From Mycobacteriaceae bacterium (GTDB taxonomy: Bacteria; Actinomycetota; Actinomycetes; Mycobacteriales; Mycobacteriaceae), in NCBI GenBank assembly GCA_019245755.1, contig JAFARC010000027.1, positions 62,001-126,000 of the forward strand: 64,000 nucleotides of DNA. The letters run 5' to 3'. Numbering within the stretch: position 1 is the stretch's first letter; the number at the start of each line of letters is the position of its first letter. This document shows positions 24,960 to 33,762 of this stretch, piece after piece. Position numbers and translations under genes: made by a program. Under the pieces are notes generated by a model. The model had not been told where the DNA came from. It was given only the letters and a program-made list of their open reading frames with translations, and did not search any database.

Positions 24960-27128
24960 CTATTTCTGCAACGGGTCCCGCGGGAGCCCGAGGATGCGCT
25001 CGGCGATCGTGTTTCGGGAGATCTCCGACGTGCCACCGGCGATGGTCATCGCGCGGCTGCCCAGATAGGAACCGGTCAGGCTCGGCGTCTGCCCGGTGAC
25101 CGCGGCAGCACCGGCCAGATCCATGCCGAGTTCGGTGAGGCGTTGTGACTGTTCGGCCAGCACCAGCTTGGTGACATTGCCCTCCGGTCCGGGCTCGGCC
25201 CCGACAATGGCGCGGCTCACCCGCCGCAGGTTGAGCAGACGCAACGTGTGCAAGTCGGCGATCACCTCACCCACCCGACGCAGAATCCCGGCTGATGTCT
25301 TTGCTGGCGCGCTGTCGAGCAGTTTGATCAGGTCGTCGATCGTGAAGGCGAACGGGCCGGACGATCCACCGCCGATCGAGATCCGCTCGTTGCCGAGGGT
25401 GGCGCGCGCCACCAGCCATCCCCGGTTCACGTCACCGACGACGTCGGTGTCGGGAACGAACACCGCGTCGAAGAACACCTCGTTGAAGTGTGCGGCGCCG
25501 GTGATCTCGCGCAGCGGTTTGACCTGCACACCTGGCGCATTCATATCGATGGCCATCATCGTGACACCGGCGTGCTTTGGCGCGTCGGGGTCGGTGCGCA
25601 CCGTCGCAAGGCCCCACTGGCAGTCGCGCGCCAGGCTGGTCCACACCTTCTGTCCGGTGACCTGCCAGCCGCCGTCGACCCGTTTGGCCGCGGTACGCAC
25701 GGCCGCTGCGTCGGACCCCGCGCCGGGTTCGGAGAACAGCTGGCACCACATCTCCTTACCGCGCAGTACCGGCTCCACCCAGCGCTGCCGCTGCTCATCG
25801 GTGCCGGCGCCCGCGATCGTCAGGGTCACCCAGCCGGTGATGCCCAGGTCCGGCACACCGATCCCGGCGAATTCCTCCTCGATGACCAGCTGCTCAACCG
25901 CATCGGCCTGCCGGCCCCATGGCTTGGGCCAGTGCGGCACAAGGTATCCCGAATCGACCAGGAAATCGCGCTGCTGCTGGGTGGGCAGCGATCGAAGCTT
26001 CGCGACCGCGTCACGGGCCTGCCGCCGGTACTCGTCCGCCTCGGAGGGCAGCCTGAACGAGGCACCGTGGGCGATGCCGGCCCGCCGGGCCTCGACGACG
26101 TCGACGAGTGGATCGCCGCCGTCCGCGGTCAGCGCGGCCAGGGTTCGGGCGCGCCGCAGGTACAGGTGGGCGTCGTGCTCCCAGGTGAACGCCACCCCGC
26201 CGTGCAGCTGAATGTTTTTCTCCGCGTTGAATATCTGTGCGCGCATCGCCTTACCGGCGGCCACCGCCGCGGCGAACCACGCGCTGTCGAGATCGTCGGA
26301 CCGGGCCGCGTCCCAGCTGGCCGCGGTGGCCTGCTCGGCGGTGACGAGCATGTTCGCCAGGTGGTGCTTGACGGCCTGGAAGGTCCCGATCACGCGGCCG
26401 AACTGCTCGCGCACCTTGGCGTAGTCGCGGGCCATCTCGAGGACGGCCCAGCTGATGCCGACGGCCTCGGCGGACGCCAGAATGCGGAACACGGTGCGGG
26501 CCCGGCGCCCAGCGCCGCGCAACAGCTGGTCTTCCGCGACGTTCACACCGCCCAGCGCGACGGAGCCCGCGCTGCGGGTGGTGTCCAGGCCCCGCAGGGT
26601 GGTGACGGTGATCCCGTCGGCTTGCGCGTCCAGTACCACGACGTCATCGCCCGCGGTGATGACCAGCACGTCGGCGTCGGGAGCGCCGAGCACCGCAGGG
26701 CTTTCTCCGCTGACCACCAGGTCATCGCCGACGGCCACTGTGCCGGACAGGCTCAGCGCTGCGACCTTGCTGCCGTCCGCGAGGCCCGGAAGAAGCCGTG
26801 CGCGAACAGCATCGGGCGCGCAGCGGTCGATTACCACCGCTGCGGCGACTGTCGGCAGAAACGGCCCGGGGCACAGCTGGCGGCCCTGCGCTTCCAACAC
26901 GATCGCCAGCTCCGCCAAGCCGAAACCCGACCCGCCGTGCTGCTCGGGGATGGCCAGCCCGTTCCACCCGAGCTCGGCCGACGCCGCCCAGATGTCGGGC
27001 GGATTGTTCGAGCCGTCCTCCAGCGTGGCGCGCGCACCGGCAAGGCTGTTGAGTCGGGACAGCTGCCCGGCGGCAGCATCCGCTAAATCACGATGTTCTG
27101 GGGAAATAGCCAGCGCAGATGTGCTCAC
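24960..27128 (-). CDS. two-domain acyl-CoA dehydrogenase (FadE6/FadE34-like)
   Basis: A 722-residue protein with two acyl-CoA dehydrogenase modules. The N-terminal one (~1-365) includes AIPEQHGGSGFGLAEL and REQFGRVIGTFQAVKHHLANM with QLHGGVAFTWEHDAHLYLRRA. The C-terminal one (~375-722) includes LFSEPGAGSDAAAVRT, VTGQKVWTSLA and AGGTSEISRNTIAERILGLPRD. FadE34-type enzymes of this architecture act on bile-acid-like sterol side chains, with one half catalytic. FadE6 has the same length and an unclear substrate, so the substrate is left open. The GTG start at 27128 has GAAGGAAG upstream. It is longer than the single-domain fadE3 found near this position in M. tuberculosis. Confidence 0.87.
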   Translation of the reverse strand: MSTSALAISPEHRDLADAAAGQLSRLNSLAGARATLEDGSNNPPDIWAASAELGWNGLAIPEQHGGSGFGLAELAIVLEAQGRQLCPGPFLPTVAAAVVIDRCAPDAVRARLLPGLADGSKVAALSLSGTVAVGDDLVVSGESPAVLGAPDADVLVITAGDDVVVLDAQADGITVTTLRGLDTTRSAGSVALGGVNVAEDQLLRGAGRRARTVFRILASAEAVGISWAVLEMARDYAKVREQFGRVIGTFQAVKHHLANMLVTAEQATAASWDAARSDDLDSAWFAAAVAAGKAMRAQIFNAEKNIQLHGGVAFTWEHDAHLYLRRARTLAALTADGGDPLVDVVEARRAGIAHGASFRLPSEADEYRRQARDAVAKLRSLPTQQQRDFLVDSGYLVPHWPKPWGRQADAVEQLVIEEEFAGIGVPDLGITGWVTLTIAGAGTDEQRQRWVEPVLRGKEMWCQLFSEPGAGSDAAAVRTAAKRVDGGWQVTGQKVWTSLARDCQWGLATVRTDPDAPKHAGVTMMAIDMNAPGVQVKPLREITGAAHFNEVFFDAVFVPDTDVVGDVNRGWLVARATLGNERISIGGGSSGPFAFTIDDLIKLLDSAPAKTSAGILRRVGEVIADLHTLRLLNLRRVSRAIVGAEPGPEGNVTKLVLAEQSQRLTELGMDLAGAAAVTGQTPSLTGSYLGSRAMTIAGGTSEISRNTIAERILGLPRDPLQK

Positions 27129-27239
27129 GAGCGGCTTCCTTCGGCGGTGCTGACGGCGGTGTCAAGGGAAAGCTAACGCATCTAAAGATTACGCGGGGCT
27201 TGGGTCATCCTTTTCCGTTTCCAACGACCACCGCCGGGG

Positions 27240-27245
27240 TACAGT
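27240..27245 (+). promoter_or_regulatory. candidate -10 element (TACAGT) for the lipC-like gene
   Basis: TACAGT lies 6 nt before the ATG at 27252, with no Shine-Dalgarno, in the 123-bp divergent region upstream of the fadE gene. The arrangement is the leaderless one. Confidence 0.4.
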
Positions 27246-27251
27246 GCGCAG

Positions 27252-28472
27252 ATGGATTCGCGACATCCTGGGCGGCGTCGGCCGGCCCTACCGGGCCAGG
27301 CCATGTGGTTCATGCGAGCCCGTCCGTTGGATTACATGCTGGCGATGACCGACGCGTACGCGTCGTTGCCGCTGGTGGGACGGCATCTTGAGCCACTCGG
27401 CGGCCTGACCGCGATGGGAGTGTGGGGTTATCGGCACGCGCCGACGTTCATGTCCTCGGCGATGCGCCGCATGCTGGCTCCCCGTGCGTCGGAGCTTTGC
27501 AAGCAGCAGCGCGAGCAGACCGGCCCGCTGGCCGCGGCGGCCCTGCAGGGCATCGTCCCTGCTGACCGCCTCGACGTCAGCTGGCCCGCTCCCGACCGGA
27601 TGGCGCCAGTGCTGCGGGGTAGCGCGCAGCGCCGGCGCTACCTGCACCGCAGTTCCGTGCGTTATGGCCCGCTGCCCGGGCAGTTGCTCGACGTGTGGCG
27701 GCGCACGGACCTGCGCGGGCCTGCGCCGGTGCTGGTGTTCGTCCCGGGCGGGGCATGGGTGCACGGCAGCCGGACGCTGCAGGGCTACGCGCTCATGGCG
27801 CAACTTGCCGAACAAGGCTGGGTGTGCCTGTCCATCGACTACCGGGTGTCGCCCCATTACCGCTGGCCGTGTCACGTACTCGACGTCAAGGCAGCGGTTG
27901 CGTGGGCACGCGCGAACGTGGACCGGTTCGGCGGTGACCGCGGATTCGTCGCAATCGCGGGGTGCTCCGCCGGCGGGCACCTGGCGGCGCTGGCCGGGCT
28001 GACCCCCGACGATCGGGATTTCCACGGCGACTTGCCGCCCGATGCCGACACTTCGGTTGATGCGGTCGTCGGAGTTTACGGTCGCTACGACTGGGAGGAC
28101 AGGTCGACGCCGGAGCGTGACCGCTTCGTCGACTTCCTGGAACGCATCGTGGTCAGGAAGCGGTACGCCCGGCACCAGGACGTCTACCGCAAGGCTTCGC
28201 CGATCGCCCGGGTGCGGCCCGACGCTCCGCCGTTCTTGGTCGTCCACGGCACCGCCGACAAGATCATTCCGGTGGAGCAGGCGCGGGCATTCGTCGCGAA
28301 GTTGCGCGCGGCGTCGCTGTCGACGGTTGCTTACCTGGAGTTGCCGGGCGCCCATCACGGCTTCGACATGACCGACGGATGCCGCACCGGGCCCGCTGCG
28401 ATGGCCATCGGCCTGTTCCTCGATGAGATCTACCGAAGCCGTTCGTTGGCCACGGCGAAAGAGGTTATATAG
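27252..28472 (+). CDS. lipC: HSL-family esterase, LipC-like
   Basis: A 406-residue alpha/beta hydrolase (LipC, Rv0220, is 403). An N-terminal ~140-residue region with a hydrophobic stretch precedes the catalytic fold. VFVPGGAWVHG is the oxyanion-hole motif (PGGAW replaces HGGG). The nucleophile is in IAGCSAGGHLAAL, the acid in VHGTADKIIPV and the His in GAHHGFDM. LipC-type esterases are surface-exposed or membrane-linked in M. tuberculosis and are thought to hydrolyse short-chain esters. The next gene, a wax-ester synthase/DGAT homologue, starts 40 nt downstream, as in Rv0220-Rv0221. Confidence 0.83.
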   Translation: MDSRHPGRRRPALPGQAMWFMRARPLDYMLAMTDAYASLPLVGRHLEPLGGLTAMGVWGYRHAPTFMSSAMRRMLAPRASELCKQQREQTGPLAAAALQGIVPADRLDVSWPAPDRMAPVLRGSAQRRRYLHRSSVRYGPLPGQLLDVWRRTDLRGPAPVLVFVPGGAWVHGSRTLQGYALMAQLAEQGWVCLSIDYRVSPHYRWPCHVLDVKAAVAWARANVDRFGGDRGFVAIAGCSAGGHLAALAGLTPDDRDFHGDLPPDADTSVDAVVGVYGRYDWEDRSTPERDRFVDFLERIVVRKRYARHQDVYRKASPIARVRPDAPPFLVVHGTADKIIPVEQARAFVAKLRAASLSTVAYLELPGAHHGFDMTDGCRTGPAAMAIGLFLDEIYRSRSLATAKEVI

Positions 28473-28512
28473 ACGGCATCGAACCCGTGAGTCGTCTTGG
28501 ATGAGGTGGGCA

Positions 28513-29946
28513 GTGAAGCGACTCAACGGCTGGGATGCCATGCTGCTCTACAGCGAAACCCCCAACATCCATACCCACACGCTCAAGATCGGCGTTATCG
28601 ACGTCAGCGACTTCGACGGCAACTTCACCTTCGAGGTGTTCCGCCGGACGCTACGTCGTCGGCTGCATCTGCTCGAGCCGCTGCGCTATCGGCTTGTCGG
28701 CATTCCGCTCAAGCTTCACCATCCGATGTGGCTCCAGAACTGCGACATCGACCTGGGCTACCACCTGCGGCGGGTGCGAGTGCCGCGGCCCGGCGGCCGC
28801 CGTGAACTCGACGAGGTGATCGGCGAGATCGCCCGCACCCCGCTGGACCGCAGCAGGCCGATGTGGGAGATGTATTTCGCTGAGGGAATGGCCGACGACC
28901 GGTTCGCGGTCATCGGTAAGGTGCATCACGCGCTGGCGGACGGGATTGCCTCGGCCAATCTGATGGCCAAGGCGATGGACCTCAAGGGCCCGATCCAGGA
29001 CGAACGCGACTTGTACGCCACGTGTGCGCCGCCGCCGGCGGCCCAGCTGTTGCGCGAGGCGGGACGTGACCACCTGCAGCAGCTCGCGCAATTGCCTCGC
29101 CTCGTGCGCGAGACGGCGACCGGTGTGTCGCGGGTGCGCAAGCGGTCCAAGGAGCGCGGGCACCACCCGGAGTTGGCGAAGAACTTCGCGCCGCCACCGA
29201 CCTTCCTCAACCACGTCGTTTCGCCCGGGCGCAGGTTCGCCACCGCGACGCTGTCCTTGGCCGACGTCAAACAGACCGCCAAGCGGCTCGGCATCACGAT
29301 CAACGACCTGGTGCTGGCCACCGCGGCCGGCGCGCTTCGCGAGCTGTTACTGCGCTACGACGGTCGCGCCGACTCGCCGCTGATTGCGTCCGTACCGGCC
29401 AGCCTCAACACATCGCCCGACCGGCTGACCGGCAACGAGTTCTTCGGGTTGAACGTGTCGCTGCCGGTTCAGATCGACGACCCGATCGAACGTGTGCGGA
29501 TGACCTCGTTCGCCACTTCGATCGCCAAGGAGGACTTCCATCTGATGGGGCCGGAGGTGGTCTCGCAATGGGCGGCTTATCTGCCGCCGTCGCTTGCCAC
29601 CGCCGCCTTCCGCTGGCTGGCCAGCCGTGAGGCACAGAGCAAGTTGATGAACCTACCCATCTCCAATGTGCCCGGACCGCGTGAGCGTGGGCACATCGGT
29701 GGTGCGACGGTCAGCGAGATCTATTCCGTCGGACCGCTGATGCTCGGCAGCGGCATCAACATCACCGTGTGGAGCTACGTCGACCAGCTCAACATTTCGG
29801 TGCTCACCGACGACCTCACTCTCGATGATCCGCACGAAGCCAGCGACGCGATGATCCACGCCTTCACCGAGATACGATGCGCCGCTGGGCTTTCCGGCGA
29901 CCTCACCGAGGTCCAGACTGCGATGCCGCGGGCGACGGCTGTGTAG
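28513..29946 (+). CDS. wax ester synthase/diacylglycerol acyltransferase family protein (Rv0221/Rv1425-like)
   Basis: A 477-residue WS/DGAT enzyme. The catalytic HHxxxDG motif is VHHALADG (~residue 137). It also has PLDRSRPMWEMYF, the ND-containing ITINDLVLATAAGALRELL and the C-terminal NLPISNVPGPRE and GSGINITVWSYVDQLNIS. Family members acylate diacylglycerol or fatty alcohols to make storage lipid. The GTG at 28513 (reads KRLNGWDAM, the usual beginning) is chosen over the ATG at 28501; AGGTGGG lies just upstream. Neighbouring esterases and FadD12 support a triacylglycerol or wax-ester turnover role. Its last 44 nt overlap the 3' end of the lipO-like gene on the other strand. Confidence 0.9.
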   Translation: MKRLNGWDAMLLYSETPNIHTHTLKIGVIDVSDFDGNFTFEVFRRTLRRRLHLLEPLRYRLVGIPLKLHHPMWLQNCDIDLGYHLRRVRVPRPGGRRELDEVIGEIARTPLDRSRPMWEMYFAEGMADDRFAVIGKVHHALADGIASANLMAKAMDLKGPIQDERDLYATCAPPPAAQLLREAGRDHLQQLAQLPRLVRETATGVSRVRKRSKERGHHPELAKNFAPPPTFLNHVVSPGRRFATATLSLADVKQTAKRLGITINDLVLATAAGALRELLLRYDGRADSPLIASVPASLNTSPDRLTGNEFFGLNVSLPVQIDDPIERVRMTSFATSIAKEDFHLMGPEVVSQWAAYLPPSLATAAFRWLASREAQSKLMNLPISNVPGPRERGHIGGATVSEIYSVGPLMLGSGINITVWSYVDQLNISVLTDDLTLDDPHEASDAMIHAFTEIRCAAGLSGDLTEVQTAMPRATAV

Positions 29947-31171
29947 TGGCGTACACCCAGGACAGGAACTGTCCGACGGCGTCGGCGGTGTAGTGTGCCC
30001 GCGGCGAGCCGAAGATGTCGAAACCATGCTGGGTGTGCGGCAACTCGGCATACACGACAGGCGACTTCGACACGTCGCGGATGGCCTCAACGAACTCGCG
30101 TGCCTCCTGGACCGGGATGATCGAATCGTCCTGTCCGTGCACGATGAAGAATGGTGGCGCATCGGACTTCACCCACCGAATCGGGGATGCGTTGACGTAG
30201 ATGTCACGGTGCGCCGTGAACGGTTCCTTCACCACGAATTTCTGCAGGAACCCGATGAACTGGCGTCGACCTTCGCCCTGCGTGCTCACCCAGTCGTAGC
30301 GCCCGTAGAGCGGCACCGCGGCCAGCACCGTTGTGTCGGCGTCCTCGAATCCGGGTTGGAAGGCGGGCTCATTGGGTGTCAGGGCGGCCAACGCGGCCAG
30401 ATGCCCGCCGGCCGACCCACCGGTGATCGCGACGAAGTCGGGGTCGCCGCCGAAGGATGCGATGTTTTCCTTCACCCATGCCAGCGCCCGCTTGACGTCG
30501 ACGATGTGATCGGGCCAGGTGTGCATCGGGCTGACCCGGTAAGCCAGCGACACGCAGATCCAGCCGCGGTCGGCGAGGTGGCTCATCAGCGGATACGCCT
30601 GCGGGCGGCGCATGCCGATCGCCCACGCGCCGCCGGGAACCTGCACGACGACCGGCGCCTTGCCGTCCCGCGGCAGGTCGCGACGCCGCCAGATGTCGGC
30701 CAGGTTGGCGCGCCCGTACGGGCCGTAACGCACGGTGTTCTGCTTGTCGACGTATCGGCGTCGCGCCACTGTGGTGCGCCACGCGCTCGGGCGGCCCGTT
30801 GGCGAGGGCGCGGGCGGCAGCGTTTTCAGCGCCTCGGTGTAGTCCGGACCGAGTTCTTGGCGCAGCGGCTCGTGCAGCAGCGGTCGGGAGTTGACGTTGC
30901 GGCGGTAAATCACGGCCAGAATGGCCCAAGCCGTGGCCGTGAGGGCCAGCGCAACCTTTCCGCGGCGGCCCGCGAGATCGCCGCGGCGCCAGCGGCGGAT
31001 CGCGTCCAGCATCGAAGCGCCCACGTACAGCGTGGGAACTTCCGACGTCGGCCAGCCGAACCAGAACACCGCAATCGTGATGTAGCCCTTGCGGCCAAGG
31101 GGGCGCAAACCGTTCAGCGCGTTGATGAACTCCACTGCGGCGCGCAACAGTGGGCGTGGTCGAAGTCGCAT
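29903..31171 (-). CDS. lipO: HSL-family esterase, LipO-like
   Basis: A 422-residue esterase with a hydrophobic N-terminal region (~residues 28-105, probable membrane anchor: ITIAVFWFGW and KVALALTATAWAILAVI). The alpha/beta fold follows, with oxyanion motif VPGGAWAIG, nucleophile in ITGGSAGGHLAAL, acid in VHGQDDSIIPV and His in HTQHGFD. It resembles LipC but is longer and membrane-anchored. Order and strand with fadD12 and the acyltransferase copy the M. tuberculosis Rv1426c-Rv1428c set. The ATG overlaps the fadD12 stop as TGATG. The last 44 nt overlap the 3' end of the convergent WS/DGAT gene. Confidence 0.78.
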   Translation of the reverse strand: MRLRPRPLLRAAVEFINALNGLRPLGRKGYITIAVFWFGWPTSEVPTLYVGASMLDAIRRWRRGDLAGRRGKVALALTATAWAILAVIYRRNVNSRPLLHEPLRQELGPDYTEALKTLPPAPSPTGRPSAWRTTVARRRYVDKQNTVRYGPYGRANLADIWRRRDLPRDGKAPVVVQVPGGAWAIGMRRPQAYPLMSHLADRGWICVSLAYRVSPMHTWPDHIVDVKRALAWVKENIASFGGDPDFVAITGGSAGGHLAALAALTPNEPAFQPGFEDADTTVLAAVPLYGRYDWVSTQGEGRRQFIGFLQKFVVKEPFTAHRDIYVNASPIRWVKSDAPPFFIVHGQDDSIIPVQEAREFVEAIRDVSKSPVVYAELPHTQHGFDIFGSPRAHYTADAVGQFLSWVYATTQPSPAASQSGPR

Positions 31172-32859
31172 CAGCCGACGCGTCCCCGCAGCTCGTTCCG
31201 CAGGATTTTACCTGTGCTGCCGCGGGGCAGCTCGTCCAGAATGGTGATGTCGCGCGGCACTTTGTAGTTCGCCAGATTGTCCCGCACGTGTTGCTTCAGC
31301 GAGTCGGGCGTGGCCGATGCGCCGGGCGCGAGCACGACGAATGCGGTGAGCCGCTGACCGTATTGCTCGTCGTCCACGCCCAGCACCGACGCCTCGGCGA
31401 CTTCGGGATGGGCTGCCAGCGTGTTCTCCACCTCGATCGGATAAACGTTCTCCCCGCCGGACACGATCATCTCGTCGTCACGACCCACCACGAACAACCT
31501 GCCCGCGGCATCGACATAGCCCATGTCCCCCGACGCCATGTAGCCGTCATGGAAATCCTTGGTCTTGCCGGAGGTGTAGCCCTCGAACAGGGTGCCGCTG
31601 CGGACGTAGATTCGGCCGACCTCGCCGGTAGGCGCCTCGTTGGAATCCTGGTCCAGGATGCGGATCTCGGTGCCGGGCGCCGGCTTGCCCGCGGTGTCGG
31701 GCGCCGCGCGCAGGTCCTCGGGGGTGGCGCTTGCGATCAAGCCGGCCTCGGTGGCGTTGTAGTTGTTGTAGATCACGTCGCCGAACTGGTCCATGAATGC
31801 GGTCACCACATCCGGGCGCATCCGCGACCCCGACGCGGCGGCGAACCGCAGCGACCGGCCACTGTAGCGGCTCCGAACGTCATCCGGGAGTTCCATTATC
31901 CGGTCGAACATCACCGGTACCACCGCTAAACCAGTGGCGCGGTGCCGGTCGACCAGCGCCAGTGTCGCTTCCGCGTCGAACCTGCGTCGCGTCACCACGG
32001 TGCACGCCATCGTCGCCGCGAAGATCAGCTGCGAGAAGCCCCACGCGTGGAACATCGGTGCCACCACTACGACGGTCTCTTCCGCCCGCCACGGAGTGCG
32101 ATCGAGGATCGACTTCAGTGCGCTCGGGTCGCCACCGGTGATCCTTGCGCCCTTGGGCGTACCGGTCGTGCCCGAGGTGAGCAGAATCATTCTGCCCTTC
32201 TGCCCCGTGCGCTTCGGTCGTTGGCCGGCATGGGCCGCGATGAGTTTCTCGACGGTCAACTGATGCGGCGGCGGATCGTCCGTCCAGGCGATGATCCTGG
32301 TTGCACCGGGCATGTCGGCCAGCGCGCGGTCCACCGTGTCGGTGAACTCTTGGTCGTAGATGATTACGTCTGCGCCTTCCCGCGCAACCACTTCGGCAAG
32401 CGCCGGCCCTGCGAACGACGTGTTCAACAGCAGCACGTCGGCGCCGATCCTGCTGGCCGCCACCACGGCCTCCACGAAGCCGCGGTGGTTGCGGACCATG
32501 ATCGCAACGGTTTTCGGAGCCGCGTTGCCGGCGACATCAGACTTCGGAGCCGCGTTGCCGGCGACATCGGACTTCGGAGCCGCGTTGCCGGCGACATCAG
32601 TCTGCAGGGCGGCGGCGAGCGCGTCGGAACGCTGGTCCAGCTCCCGCCAGGTCAGCGTGCCCAGCTCGTCTATCAATCCCGGTCGATCCGGGCAACGCCG
32701 CGCTGCCGCCGCGAAACCCGATGTGCTCGACATGTTCTCGCGCTGCATCGCGGCTGCTATCCGTAGATACCTGTCCGGCCGCATCGGCGCGATCAGCCGG
32801 GCGCGTCGCAGGGTGGCCACCAGGCCTAGCGTTTCGTGGAGACGGTTCGACAGCGCCAT
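31171..32859 (-). CDS. fadD12: acyl-CoA synthetase, FadD12-like, with a three-copy decapeptide insert
   Basis: A 562-residue ANL-superfamily enzyme. Motifs are LLTSGTTGTPKGARI (ATP P-loop), NNYNATEAG (adenine), ASGDMGYVDAAGRLFVVGRDDEMIVSGGENVYP and a terminal PRGSTGKILRNEL (catalytic Lys). Residues 87-116 are three copies of a DVAGNAAPK decapeptide, from a 30-bp tandem DNA repeat in the loop just before the strand TVAIMVRNHRG. That makes it about 25 residues longer than typical FadD12. The insert lies at the domain surface, so the enzyme is probably functional. It activates fatty acids in a probable operon with the LPLAT acyltransferase (4 nt upstream) and lipO. Confidence 0.85.
   Translation of the reverse strand: MALSNRLHETLGLVATLRRARLIAPMRPDRYLRIAAAMQRENMSSTSGFAAAARRCPDRPGLIDELGTLTWRELDQRSDALAAALQTDVAGNAAPKSDVAGNAAPKSDVAGNAAPKTVAIMVRNHRGFVEAVVAASRIGADVLLLNTSFAGPALAEVVAREGADVIIYDQEFTDTVDRALADMPGATRIIAWTDDPPPHQLTVEKLIAAHAGQRPKRTGQKGRMILLTSGTTGTPKGARITGGDPSALKSILDRTPWRAEETVVVVAPMFHAWGFSQLIFAATMACTVVTRRRFDAEATLALVDRHRATGLAVVPVMFDRIMELPDDVRSRYSGRSLRFAAASGSRMRPDVVTAFMDQFGDVIYNNYNATEAGLIASATPEDLRAAPDTAGKPAPGTEIRILDQDSNEAPTGEVGRIYVRSGTLFEGYTSGKTKDFHDGYMASGDMGYVDAAGRLFVVGRDDEMIVSGGENVYPIEVENTLAAHPEVAEASVLGVDDEQYGQRLTAFVVLAPGASATPDSLKQHVRDNLANYKVPRDITILDELPRGSTGKILRNELRGRVG
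32513..32602 (-). repeat. 30-bp tandem repeat, three copies, inside fadD12
   Basis: Units at 32513-32542, 32543-32572 and 32573-32602 match except for 1-2 bases near the 3' end of each, e.g. ATCAGAC, ATCGGAC and ATCAGTC. The unit length is a multiple of three, so the frame of fadD12 is kept and each unit adds ten residues. Near-identity suggests recent slippage and possible copy-number variation between strains. Confidence 0.95.
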
Positions 32860-32863
32860 CGCG

Positions 32864-33676
32864 TCAGCCCAGCACCGGCAACCGGCGTTTGCGGCCGAGC
32901 CGGTCGAGGGCCGTCTGCATCACCGACCGGACGTGCGCGTCCACCTCGGCGATGTCGGGGTCATCACCGAACTGCGCGGCGATGTCGATCGGTTCGAGGA
33001 CCTCGGCGACGATTTTGGATGGCAGCGGCAGGTTGGGCGGGATGACGACACTCAGCCCGAATGGGAAGCCGAACGAGACGGGCAGGATCTTGGTGCGCAC
33101 CAATCGCGCGATCGGCCCCAGCCGGTCGGCCAGCCAGGTGCCGCGGGACAGGTACAGCTGGGTTTCCTGGCCGCCGATGGACACCACCGGCACGATCGGC
33201 ACACCGGCTTCGATGGCCGTCCGGACGTAGCCGGTGCGCCCGTCGAAGTCGATCACGTTCTCCCACACGGTCGGCCGGTACACGTCGTAGTCCCCGCCGG
33301 GGAACACCACGACGAGGCCGCCCGCCCGCAGCGCCTTCGCCGCGTTCTCCGGGTTGGCGCGGATGAATCCGGTGCGCACGAAGAACCCGGCGGTGGGTCC
33401 GGCGAAGATCATGTCGTGGCTGAGCGTGTAGATCGGCCGGTCGTAGCCGAACTTGTCGTAGACGTCCACCGCGAAGATCGGGAGGTCCATCGCGAACAGA
33501 CCGCCGGAGTGGTTGGAGACCACCAGAGCACCGCCGACCGGCGGTATGTTCTCCAGCCCACGCACCTCCGACCTGAAGTACCGCTTGACGAAGGGCCGCA
33601 GGACGCCCATCACCCGCTCCGTCAGTCCGGGGTCCCACTTGGCGATTTCCGGGCGGTCGATTTCGGCGTCGCTCAT
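32864..33676 (-). CDS. LPLAT-family acyltransferase (Rv1428c-like)
   Basis: A 270-residue membrane-associated acyltransferase of the PlsC/LPLAT superfamily. VVSNHSGGLFAMD holds the catalytic His (the His-to-Asp spacing is longer than the canonical HX4D, as in the LPLAT-MGAT-like group). FPGGDYDVYRP is the substrate-phosphate block and VPIVPVVSIGGQE the last block. It probably acylates a glycerolipid. AGGGGAG before the ATG at 33676 supports the start. It is first in the acyltransferase-fadD12-lipO operon and so likely supplies or remodels the diacylglycerol used by the WS/DGAT protein. It resembles M. tuberculosis Rv1428c in length and neighbours. Confidence 0.82.
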   Translation of the reverse strand: MSDAEIDRPEIAKWDPGLTERVMGVLRPFVKRYFRSEVRGLENIPPVGGALVVSNHSGGLFAMDLPIFAVDVYDKFGYDRPIYTLSHDMIFAGPTAGFFVRTGFIRANPENAAKALRAGGLVVVFPGGDYDVYRPTVWENVIDFDGRTGYVRTAIEAGVPIVPVVSIGGQETQLYLSRGTWLADRLGPIARLVRTKILPVSFGFPFGLSVVIPPNLPLPSKIVAEVLEPIDIAAQFGDDPDIAEVDAHVRSVMQTALDRLGRKRRLPVLG

Positions 33677-33762
33677 AATTCTCCCCTGTTCATCACCGGC
33701 TTGGGCCTTCGCCCGATGGTACCGACCGCCGATCTTGGGCGGTCGGGTAGTTTCAAGTACTC

